Positions 32,899 to 40,216 of a stretch of DNA of 43,357 nucleotides are shown piece after piece. This DNA is from Candidatus Sigynarchaeota archaeon. Its GTDB lineage: Archaea; Asgardarchaeota; Lokiarchaeia; Sigynarchaeales; Sigynarchaeaceae. A program made the translations under genes and the position numbers. The notes beneath the pieces were generated by a model. The model was not told the DNA's origin, did not search any database, and saw nothing but the letters and a program-made list of their open reading frames with translations. The DNA lies in NCBI GenBank assembly GCA_030587525.1, contig JAUQYW010000649.1:1-43357 (forward strand). Direction: 5' to 3'. The first letter of the stretch is position 1, and each line of letters opens with the position of its first letter.

Positions 32899-33596
32899 GG
32901 GATCTTGCCGACGATCATGACGTGATCCTCCGAGAAAGGTGCGATGTCTCGCATGTCGAGGATCGTGAATCCTGCTTTTTCCAGGATCGTCCTTTCCTTC
33001 TGGAAGATGATTTCCGGCTCCACGGACACGTCGATCGATCGTGATTTGATGGCGATGTAGAAGTACCCGCCTGGTTTCAAGAATGTCTGGATGTTGTCAA
33101 CGAGCAGCTTGGATTGCTCCGGCTGCGCGACGTCCTGGTAGATCACGTCGACTTGCTCAGGGATCAGCGACCGGTACTGCGCCGGCCTCGTCGCGTCGGC
33201 GAGGATCGGGATGACGTCCGGCCGGCTTGCAAGGCGTTGCACGAGCTCGCGAAGACTCCTTGCTGAAAACTCGATCGAGTAAACGCGGCCATTTTTTCCC
33301 ACGATATCCGACACGTGAGAAACCGTCGTGCCGTTCGCCGCACCCAGGTACAAGACGGACATCCCTTCCTTGATGTGGCACTCTTTTCCGTTTTTCCGGA
33401 AGTATGCGCAGAGCTTGCTCCGGTTCGGGTTCCACTCGCGGTACTCCTCGTTCTCGCCGAGCTTGAAGAGGCGCTCCCCGTACACGGCGGTACCCGGCAC
33501 TTGATTCCTCGTGCCGTGAAACTCGGCGCCGTCCACGGAAATGAGATAGATGCCGTCGAATTTTCCTTGGGGCTTGACTGAAAAGTTTTTTGACAC
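32895..33596 (-). CDS. flpA: Fibrillarin, box C/D RNP 2'-O-methyltransferase
   Basis: SAM-dependent methylation of ribose 2'-O in rRNA and tRNA, guided by box C/D sRNAs, in complex with Nop5 and L7Ae. The protein has EYREWNPNRSKLCAYFRKN, then VLYLGAANGTTVSHVSDIVG (SAM motif I), VIYQDVAQPEQSKLLVDN and FYIAIKSRSIDV, ending in VMIVGKIP. The length of 233 residues is normal and no glycine-rich N-terminus is present. A GTG at 33596 starts it, 6 nt after the nop5 stop, so nop5-flpA is one operon, as in most archaea. Confidence 0.97.
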   Translation of the reverse strand: MSKNFSVKPQGKFDGIYLISVDGAEFHGTRNQVPGTAVYGERLFKLGENEEYREWNPNRSKLCAYFRKNGKECHIKEGMSVLYLGAANGTTVSHVSDIVGKNGRVYSIEFSARSLRELVQRLASRPDVIPILADATRPAQYRSLIPEQVDVIYQDVAQPEQSKLLVDNIQTFLKPGGYFYIAIKSRSIDVSVEPEIIFQKERTILEKAGFTILDMRDIAPFSEDHVMIVGKIP

Positions 33597-33602
33597 GGTT
33601 TA

Positions 33603-35030
33603 TCATCCCTCGCTTGATCTAGGCCTCCCTTTTGGAGGATACTTCTTGCCGGGCTTTCCACCGCCGCCACCGCCGCCACCTTGCTTGAAGCCTTTCTGGG
33701 CGCCGCGATCGAATGACCTTCCACCGCCGCCACCGCCACCTTGCTTGAAGCCTTTTTGGCCATAGCGATGGGATGGCGGTCCTCCGGATCGTCCCGTACC
33801 TGGCCTGGATGGTCGTTCCTGGCGCTCCGCTGATGGTCGTTCTTTTTTCTGCGCTGGTTTTTCCGGATATTTACGCTGGATCTCGGCGATCTTCTTGCTG
33901 ATATCGATGATCAATTCGTCGGCGATGTAGCGCTTTGAAACCTGGTCAACGCGCACCGCGATTGAGATCTTGCCTGCCATCAGCCGTGCGATCTTTCCCC
34001 GCTGCCAGAACGGCGCTGTCCTGACTTCCTTGGCCTGGAACAGGATGCCATGTTTCGGCGGCTCGCCATGGGTCTTGATGGCACGGAACAGCGCTTTCTC
34101 GGCACCGAGCACTTGTATCGTCGAGCTCGGTTTCTTGGCCAGTGGTTCCAAACCTCCCGCCAGGCAAATCAGCCTGGCACCGAGGAGCGGTCCCACGATC
34201 GCCGATAAATTCGGGCATGTTTGTTCCATCAAGGATTCCACGTAGTTTTCGATTTCAACGCGTGTTTTATAGAGATCGAGCACGCTCTTGGCAAATGCTT
34301 GCACGGTCTTGATATCGTAAGGTGAAAATTCCCCGCCCATGGATTCCTTGGCCCGTTTCACCATGATTTCGATGGTCTTGTCGTTCACGGGTCGCAAGGC
34401 CTTGATCCTTTCCGGCGTGAATTCGCCCCGGGTTCCTATGGCGTTGATGATTTCGAGGAAAAACTCGTGATCGGCAATGAGCTGGTCGGTTAACTCGGGA
34501 AAATGAAATCCATACCATTCGCGGATGCGTTCGGAAAAAATATTCGTGCTTTTATTGATATCATCGATGGAATTGACAGCTTGCATTATGAGCCGGTCGT
34601 TTTGTTCCGAAACAGACTTGATCTGCAATTTCGTGAGTTCCAGGTTGACCGCGCGGTTGAAGGGAAGGAAATTTTCGAGCGTCCAGCTGTCCTTCAGCTT
34701 GGCGAGGGATGCTTGCACGTCGCTGCGGAACAGGCTCCCCGCTTTCGAGGATTTCACGAGGAAAAGCCTGGCATTTACCCGCCCTTGCATATACTGGTAC
34801 AAGAACTCGTCTTCAATCTCGACGATGTCGCTGCTTGTGACGTTGGCTTTAATGTAATCGAGAATCTTGGCTAATAATTCGTCGATGATGGCGTTGCTCG
34901 CAGCGTTTTTCAAGTCCAACATGATTCGCGAGACAGATTCTGCATCCCTGGGAAACGCGTGCTGCTGGACGATGTTTCCCGACTCATCTGCCAGGAACAC
35001 CCCGCACGCACAAGAAAACACTTGTAACAT
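33603..35030 (-). CDS. Nop5, box C/D RNP scaffold protein, with Gly-rich C-terminal tail
   Basis: Bridges fibrillarin and L7Ae on the guide RNA. From the ATG at 35030 (35036 also possible) it has 475 residues: an N-terminal fibrillarin-binding domain (1-120), coiled coil (about 130-250), and the NOP domain with TCPNLSAIVGPLLGARLICL, AGGLEPLAKKPSSTIQVLGA and EKALFRAIKTHGEPPKHGIL. The longer frame up to 35201 overlaps the divergent deacetylase gene and is not protein-like. The last ~80 residues are disordered: a Lys/Glu/Arg/Pro stretch and two copies of QKGFKQGGGGGGG plus RSFDRG. Archaeal Nop5 usually ends with a short Lys-rich tail, so the Gly-rich tail is unusual. Confidence 0.95.
   Translation of the reverse strand: MLQVFSCACGVFLADESGNIVQQHAFPRDAESVSRIMLDLKNAASNAIIDELLAKILDYIKANVTSSDIVEIEDEFLYQYMQGRVNARLFLVKSSKAGSLFRSDVQASLAKLKDSWTLENFLPFNRAVNLELTKLQIKSVSEQNDRLIMQAVNSIDDINKSTNIFSERIREWYGFHFPELTDQLIADHEFFLEIINAIGTRGEFTPERIKALRPVNDKTIEIMVKRAKESMGGEFSPYDIKTVQAFAKSVLDLYKTRVEIENYVESLMEQTCPNLSAIVGPLLGARLICLAGGLEPLAKKPSSTIQVLGAEKALFRAIKTHGEPPKHGILFQAKEVRTAPFWQRGKIARLMAGKISIAVRVDQVSKRYIADELIIDISKKIAEIQRKYPEKPAQKKERPSAERQERPSRPGTGRSGGPPSHRYGQKGFKQGGGGGGGRSFDRGAQKGFKQGGGGGGGGKPGKKYPPKGRPRSSEG
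33659..33760. repeat. Two tandem copies of a Gly-rich coding unit in nop5
   Basis: Copies at 33659-33701 and 33721-33760 are nearly identical at the DNA level (CCACCGCC repeats followed by TTGCTTGAAGCC). Each encodes QKGFKQ plus seven or eight Gly. The tail probably grew by duplication and may vary in length. Confidence 0.8.
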
Positions 35031-35141
35031 GAACATTACCCGTTGCGCAATTAACTCGTGTTGAAATAAATCAACAATTACGTTAATAAGTTGATTGCGA
35101 ATAGTTGAACTTTTATTAATGATCTGTCCGAATTTCGAGTC

Positions 35142-36215
35142 ATGCCAGTGGGAATCATTTACGATAAACGGTACCTGGACCATCAAATGGGGTTCGAGCA
35201 CCCTGAATCACCAGCGCGTCTCGTCACTACCATGGAAATGATCGAGAGCGAGAAATTACTTGATGATCCAAAGTTCAAACTGATCGTGCCGCGACCAGCA
35301 ACGATCGACGAGCTGAAACTCGTGCACACGGCTGACCACATCGAATCCGTGCGCCGGAAAGACCTCATGGCCAAGGATGGGCACCTGGAATACCTGGATG
35401 CAGGTGATACTGCGGTGTGTGGGCAATCCTTCGATGTTGCCGTGCTCGCCGCGGGTGGCGGGATCACCGCCGTGGATGCCGTGCTGAAGGGCGACGTGTC
35501 CAGCGCGTTTGCTCTCGTACGCCCGCCAGGGCACCACGCGTTTCCCGACCATTCCTCGGGCTTCTGCATCTTCAACAATGCTGCCATCATGGCTGAATAC
35601 TTGATCAAGAAAAAAGGATTCAAGCGGGTTGCCATCTTCGACATCGACTTGCATTTCGGCAACGGGACATCCGACATCTTTTACCGGAGGAACGACGTGC
35701 TGTATTTCAGCAGCCACCAGGACCCGAGAACGCAGTATCCCGGGACCGGATATGTCCACGACATCGGCGAGGGGGAGGGAAAGGGCTATAACATCTGCGC
35801 CCCGCTCGCGCCGGGAGCCTCGGATGACGTCGTGCAGATGATCTTCGAGGACGTGATCAAGCCCGTGTTCGAGCAGTTCAAGCCCGATTTTATGCTCGGC
35901 AGCGTGGGCTGCGACGCGCATTATTCCGACCCGCTTTCTGGCCTATCATTCACGACGCAAGGGTATGGCCGGTACGTCGACGGGTTCAAGAAGATCGCGG
36001 AAAAATGCTGCAATGGGAAGATGGTTTTGATCCTTGAAGGCGGGTACCGGGTCAAGATTCTTGGACAAAGCGTGATCAACATCTTGAAGGTGCTTGCTGG
36101 CGAGAAGATGCCTTTCGTCGAAAAGGAGATCGATTCCGGCGAGAGTTTGCTTGAATATCACCAGGATCTCGTGAAAAAAATGAAGGAATACTTGAAGCCG
36201 TACTGGAAATTCTAA
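35142..36215 (+). CDS. Histone-deacetylase-like zinc deacylase
   Basis: Arginase-fold zinc hydrolase acting on acetylated lysines, polyamines or similar. 357 residues with VRPPGHHAFPD (H131, H132), IFDIDLHFGNGT (zinc ligands D169 and H171), GCDAHYSDPL (zinc ligand D258) and LEGGYR (Tyr302). All zinc ligands and the His pair are kept. The residue after H171 is Phe; most relatives have a second His there, which does not bind zinc. It is more like bacterial AcuC/acetylpolyamine hydrolases and class II HDACs than class I. The substrate cannot be read. It diverges from nop5 with about 110 nt between starts. Confidence 0.94.
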   Translation: MPVGIIYDKRYLDHQMGFEHPESPARLVTTMEMIESEKLLDDPKFKLIVPRPATIDELKLVHTADHIESVRRKDLMAKDGHLEYLDAGDTAVCGQSFDVAVLAAGGGITAVDAVLKGDVSSAFALVRPPGHHAFPDHSSGFCIFNNAAIMAEYLIKKKGFKRVAIFDIDLHFGNGTSDIFYRRNDVLYFSSHQDPRTQYPGTGYVHDIGEGEGKGYNICAPLAPGASDDVVQMIFEDVIKPVFEQFKPDFMLGSVGCDAHYSDPLSGLSFTTQGYGRYVDGFKKIAEKCCNGKMVLILEGGYRVKILGQSVINILKVLAGEKMPFVEKEIDSGESLLEYHQDLVKKMKEYLKPYWKF

Positions 36216-36221
36216 ATTCTA

Positions 36222-36228
36222 TTTTTTT
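36222..36228 (+). terminator. Oligo-T terminator after the deacetylase gene
   Basis: Seven T start 6 nt after the stop codon, in the short gap to the converging ECF S-component gene. Confidence 0.45.
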
Positions 36229-36239
36229 CCTGCTGCCGG

Positions 36240-36983
36240 TCAGGAGGCTGTTTCTTGAGCTTTCTTTTGGATGACGAAGTTTTCAAGGATCTTGCTCTTG
36301 TACAGCGATTGGTACACGGGAATGGCCAGGTACATGCCCACGAGGCATTGGATTATGTTCACGGGAACCTCTGTCAATGCCTCGGCACCTTTCAAAAAAA
36401 ACCCGTAGATGAGATACCCAGGCACCATGATCAGCATGCCCGCCAGAACTGAAAACGTGATCCAGTACATGTTCACCTTGATGTAGTAGACCGCGAGCAT
36501 GATCGCGACAAGCATGAGTATTGCCAGGATGATCCATACGACGAGTCCGTCGGCGAAAAACGCAACTCCAAAGATTATAATCGACGCTGAGGACAAGAAT
36601 CCGAAAATCAACAAGGACACGATATCTTTCGGCTTGGCCGGTTCCAAGCTTGATTTACCTCGCTTTAACCTTGCATACAGTAACCCGACCACCAGGCCCT
36701 CCAGGCCCTTGATCACGAGCGTTCCTGGTGCCCATACCGCGTACGGTGAGGCAATATCGGCAAGCATGGAGCCGATGCCACCCGCGAACGCACCAATCCA
36801 CGGGCCGAAGGCTAAGGCAGTTATGTAGATGACGACTTCCCCGAGGTTAAAGTACCCACCACTTATGGGCAAGCTGATTTGGAGAAAATATGTGGCGACG
36901 AATGTGAGCGCGGTGAAGGTCGCAGTGATTGCGATAGTGGTTGGATTCAGCTTGGTGGCATCCTTGTTGGTCACGATTATCAC
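36240..36983 (-). CDS. ECF transporter S-component (substrate-binding membrane protein)
   Basis: Membrane subunit that binds a vitamin or metal for uptake by an energy-coupling-factor transporter. 247 residues with about six helices: TFTALTFVATYFLQISLPI, VVIYITALAFGPWIGAFAGG, SMLADIASPYAVWAPGTLVI, and three C-terminal helices. The block PISGGYFNLGEVVIYITALA and the Gly-rich second helix are typical for S-components. The substrate is not evident. No ATPase or T-component gene is nearby, so it must share an energising module from elsewhere. The start is a GTG. Confidence 0.86.
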   Translation of the reverse strand: MIIVTNKDATKLNPTTIAITATFTALTFVATYFLQISLPISGGYFNLGEVVIYITALAFGPWIGAFAGGIGSMLADIASPYAVWAPGTLVIKGLEGLVVGLLYARLKRGKSSLEPAKPKDIVSLLIFGFLSSASIIIFGVAFFADGLVVWIILAILMLVAIMLAVYYIKVNMYWITFSVLAGMLIMVPGYLIYGFFLKGAEALTEVPVNIIQCLVGMYLAIPVYQSLYKSKILENFVIQKKAQETAS

Positions 36984-37168
36984 TTTTCATTTGCCGTGGT
37001 AGAGGGATCGTCCGTCCGCTCGATCGAGCCCAACGATACCTACCACGTATAACTTGCACGGCGGGTGTTTAAACCTAGCTGGCCGGGAATGGCCAACTTC
37101 GAGTTACACCTTCAGCCGAATTTGGAATAGGCATTATTATAACCACTGGCGTGCAAGTGACATCGGGT

Positions 37169-38287
37169 ATGCACATGAATGCGGAACAACGAATCTGGAA
37201 GGCGCTATGTTATCCGCACGAAGAACCAGACCGGGTTCCCACTTTCACGCAGTCGATAGAGGACCCCTTCATCGAGCGGTTTGACGAGACTATTGGAATA
37301 AATGATTATGGGTTGTTTCCGGAATTAACGATTGACCTCCTCATGGCCAAAAACTTGGGATTTGATTCGAAGTGGGTCCATCTCGTCGGCTCGATGCCGC
37401 CGAAACGGGACCAGCCCGAGACACCACCGTTGCCGAGCGACCAGGTCCTCGGCAAGGATGGTAAAATTCATGCGAGTAGCAAGGACGGCAAGAAACGCTG
37501 GTACTACGATGGTGCACTGAAGACACCCGAGCTCGTGAAGGCATGGATTCCCTACATCAAGGATTACGTGGCACCTGACGAGGCGTATTACAAGGCCTTC
37601 AAGAAAACGTGGGAGAAGGGCTGCGAGAATGATATCGTGCCCATCCCAACTGCTGGTGCGCCGACGATGGACACGTGGGCCGCAATCGGGATGCGCCGGT
37701 TCGCTTTCATGACCCGAAAGCATCCTGATCTCGTCACGGCACTGATCAGCGCGTGGTGCGATGTCACGATCAAGGAACATACACTTATATTCGAGCAAGG
37801 CATCCCGTACGTGTTCATCTGCGATGACCACGCGCAGAAGGAGCGATTGATGATGAGCCCGGCCGACTGGGAGCGCTTCGTCGAGCCAGTATACAAGCGC
37901 CTCGCGAACAACGCGCACAAGCACGGTGCCAAGTTCCTCGTTCACACGGACGGGAACTTGAACGAGAGCTTCCCTGGCATGTACCGTGCCGGCGTCGATG
38001 CTGCCGAACCGCTGGAATACGAGGCGGGCATGCGCCTGAAGCCATTAAAAGAGAAGTTCGGGGACAAGATCACGCTCATCGGCAATGTCCCGGCATCGGA
38101 AGCCTTGTGCATTGGATCAGTGGATTTTGTGATCGAGATGACTAAGCAATGCATCCGCGACGCGGCCCGAGGTGGTGGGTTGATCTTGGCACCCGGGGCA
38201 AACATCCTCGCCACGGCGAAGGTTGAGAACGTTCGGGCGATGATAGAAACGAATAAAAAATACGGGATTTACCCGATCCGGCTGTAA
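37169..38287 (+). CDS. Uroporphyrinogen-decarboxylase-family protein (methyltransferase type), copy 1
   Basis: 372 residues of URO-D fold, from ATG 37169 (37175 also possible). The start NAEQRIWKALCYPHEEPDRV, the middle SPADWERFVEPVYKRLANNA and the end FGDKITLIGNVPASEAL, then GGGLILAPGANILATAKVEN, are family features. True HemE is usually shorter and has a strict Arg-rich start; the length and the pattern ERIWKAL-H-EPDRVP rather fit the methyl-transferring relatives (MtaA/CmuA-like) that move methyl groups between corrinoid proteins and coenzymes. No corrinoid-protein gene is in the window. It converges with a second family member that is only distantly related. Confidence 0.88.
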   Translation: MHMNAEQRIWKALCYPHEEPDRVPTFTQSIEDPFIERFDETIGINDYGLFPELTIDLLMAKNLGFDSKWVHLVGSMPPKRDQPETPPLPSDQVLGKDGKIHASSKDGKKRWYYDGALKTPELVKAWIPYIKDYVAPDEAYYKAFKKTWEKGCENDIVPIPTAGAPTMDTWAAIGMRRFAFMTRKHPDLVTALISAWCDVTIKEHTLIFEQGIPYVFICDDHAQKERLMMSPADWERFVEPVYKRLANNAHKHGAKFLVHTDGNLNESFPGMYRAGVDAAEPLEYEAGMRLKPLKEKFGDKITLIGNVPASEALCIGSVDFVIEMTKQCIRDAARGGGLILAPGANILATAKVENVRAMIETNKKYGIYPIRL

Positions 38288-38308
38288 CCCTCTTTCTTTT
38301 TCCCAACC

Positions 38309-39454
38309 TTAGAGTTTTAACGGATACTTGCCCCACTTCTTCGTAGCCTCGATTATGGCTATGCCGTTCTCGAACTTGCAAGCATCCGTGAGATCGGTGC
38401 AAGGACTCACGATGTAGCCCCCGCCGTGCCCCGCGTCCTTGATCATTTGCTTGATCGCGGCTTCCACGTCGGCCGGGGACCCGAACGGGAGCAATCGCGA
38501 GCAATCGACGTTGCCGATCAACGTGAGCTTGTCTCCATAAGTTTCTTTCAAATGCTTGAGGTTCATACCCGCCGCCGGCTCCAGACTCTCCACGCCATCG
38601 AAGCCGGCCTCGATGAGCCCGGGAAACAGTGGCTCGGTGAACCCGTCCGAGTGGAAAAAAACTTTCTTGTCCTTGCTCACCTTGTGGATCTCGCCGACGA
38701 TCTTCTTGTACAATGGAATGATGAGCTCGCGGTGCATCTTGGGCGAGATGTACGTGCTGCCCTTGTAGGCCTGGTCATCGGCAAGGTGGTAGATGTCGTA
38801 ATCCAGCCTTGCCATGACCTTGGCATTCTCGATCGAATGCTTGGCGTATGCCTCGTAGATTTTCTTGAGCTTCTGGGGCTTCTTCAAGATCAGCCGGGAG
38901 TACAGCGCTGGCGTCATGCCCTCGAACACAGACTCGAACACGCCACCCCCGGCGCCGGCCGTCGGCACGAAGCGCCCATCGCCCACGGTGTTCTTGATGT
39001 GGTCGTTCATGTTCTTGATCAAGTCGTCGGATGGCGGCTTGTAATCGACGCCGAAGAAATAATTCTCGTACCACTCGTCAACCATGTCCTCGGTTGTCAG
39101 GTAGGGACCCAAATACCACGTGTATGGATGACCGTTCATGGTCGTGATCTTGTGCAAACGGCCGTTCATATCGATCGACACGCCGGGTTCTTTCATGGCA
39201 GGCAGCGCGTGCTGGTCGAGTCGATTGACGGTGGGCGAGGCGCTTAGGCCGCCACCGCCCCACGACATATCAAAGCCCATCCTTTTATAAAGCGTGAAGT
39301 CTTTCCCGAGGTAGATTACATCGATGTCGTCCTCGTCCGCCCACTTCCGTTCCATCTGCTCATAGAAAACTGGCATGATCGACTGCACAAAGAGAGGTAC
39401 GCAATCCGGTTCCTCGTGATTGAAGGTTTTAAGCACGCGTTCTCTGCTGTTCAT
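38309..39454 (-). CDS. Uroporphyrinogen-decarboxylase-family protein (methyltransferase type), copy 2
   Basis: 381 residues from the ATG at 39454, which has GGGAGA a few bases upstream; the frame is open beyond it but not protein-like. Start: MNSRERVLKTFNHEEPDCVP; middle: ISPKMHRELIIPLYKKIVGE and KVFFHSDGFTEPLFPGLIEA; end: GDKLTLIGNVDCSRLLPFGS and GGGYIVSPCTDLTDACKFEN. The His-Ser-Asp-Gly and Gly-Asn-Val blocks match the barrel strands of URO-D relatives, where metal-binding His/Cys residues sit in methyl-transferring members. It shares a common plan with copy 1 but is clearly diverged. The physiological methyl donor is unknown. Confidence 0.9.
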   Translation of the reverse strand: MNSRERVLKTFNHEEPDCVPLFVQSIMPVFYEQMERKWADEDDIDVIYLGKDFTLYKRMGFDMSWGGGGLSASPTVNRLDQHALPAMKEPGVSIDMNGRLHKITTMNGHPYTWYLGPYLTTEDMVDEWYENYFFGVDYKPPSDDLIKNMNDHIKNTVGDGRFVPTAGAGGGVFESVFEGMTPALYSRLILKKPQKLKKIYEAYAKHSIENAKVMARLDYDIYHLADDQAYKGSTYISPKMHRELIIPLYKKIVGEIHKVSKDKKVFFHSDGFTEPLFPGLIEAGFDGVESLEPAAGMNLKHLKETYGDKLTLIGNVDCSRLLPFGSPADVEAAIKQMIKDAGHGGGYIVSPCTDLTDACKFENGIAIIEATKKWGKYPLKL

Positions 39455-39507
39455 GATCTCCCTTTCGATGCCAATCCATAAAAAAGGATAGCCCGGGATC
39501 AGAATAT

Positions 39508-39837
39508 ATGAAGCGACAAGAATACATCGTCGTGATGGCGACCGTTCCAACCGAGGAGCTGGGTGCCAAGATCGCCTACGCCTTGATCGAGCAAAAGCTC
39601 GTGCCGTGCGCCAACATCATCAAGAATGTAAGGTCGATCTATACCTGGAAGTCGAAAATCAACGATGAACCTGAGCTCATCATGATCATGAAGACCCGGG
39701 TGGCGCTCTTTGATCAAGTTCGCGATGCCATCAAAGCAATCCACACGTACGAGTGTCCAGAGATAATCGCCATCCCGATTGTTGCAGGCTATCCCCCCTA
39801 TCTCCAGTGGATAGACGATAATACGCAGCATCGATAA
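39508..39837 (+). CDS. cutA: CutA1-like divalent cation tolerance protein
   Basis: Small trimeric protein linked to copper and divalent metal tolerance. 109 residues: EYIVVMATVPTEELGAKIAY, LVPCANIIKNVRSIYTWKSK, then PELIMIMKTRVALFDQVRDA and CPEIIAIPIVAGYPPYLQWI, all matching CutA1 in order and length. It is divergent from the URO-D copy 2 gene. The P-type ATPase to its right is also metal-related, so this end of the window may be a metal-homeostasis locus. Confidence 0.95.
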   Translation: MKRQEYIVVMATVPTEELGAKIAYALIEQKLVPCANIIKNVRSIYTWKSKINDEPELIMIMKTRVALFDQVRDAIKAIHTYECPEIIAIPIVAGYPPYLQWIDDNTQHR

Positions 39838-39868
39838 TCATAAAAACGAAAAAAACGGAGATGTATAC

Positions 39869-40129
39869 ATGAAACCCCCGAGATGCTTTCTTTGCGGAGC
39901 TTGGATTCCCCAGGATAAAGTGGATGAATATGGAATGGGAGATGATCAAGGCATAATTGAATTTAAAAAGACAAAAAAAGACTTGGAATGGGATAAGAAG
40001 CATTTCCCCGAACAGGCCCCTTATGCTGAATGGTTTTGCGCCGTCCATTATCCCCGTGCTAAAAGTCTTAGTAAGCACACCACCCGTGACGCGATAGACA
40101 TCTTGACCGCGGAATTTGGACTAAGCTGA
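39869..40129 (+). CDS. Small Cys/His protein, function unknown
   Basis: 86 residues starting MKPPRCFLCGAWIPQDKVDE. The CxxC near the N-terminus and a later FCAVHYP (Cys-x2-His) could form one zinc site across the chain. The rest is charged. GGAG precedes the ATG by about 8 nt. It follows cutA on the same strand by 31 nt, so the two may be cotranscribed. I do not recognise a family. Confidence 0.65.
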   Translation: MKPPRCFLCGAWIPQDKVDEYGMGDDQGIIEFKKTKKDLEWDKKHFPEQAPYAEWFCAVHYPRAKSLSKHTTRDAIDILTAEFGLS

Positions 40130-40216
40130 ATCGACTATCCTAAAAGGATTATCAGACGAGTGGCGCGACTGCTACTTGTGTATCATCGGAAGAAAGAAAT
40201 AGGAATTAAATAGCCC

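Noticed and set aside
35031..35201. Longer start of Nop5 up to 35201
   Set aside because: The extra 57 codons overlap the divergent deacetylase gene and read as antisense of its start; the Met at 35030 fits the family start.
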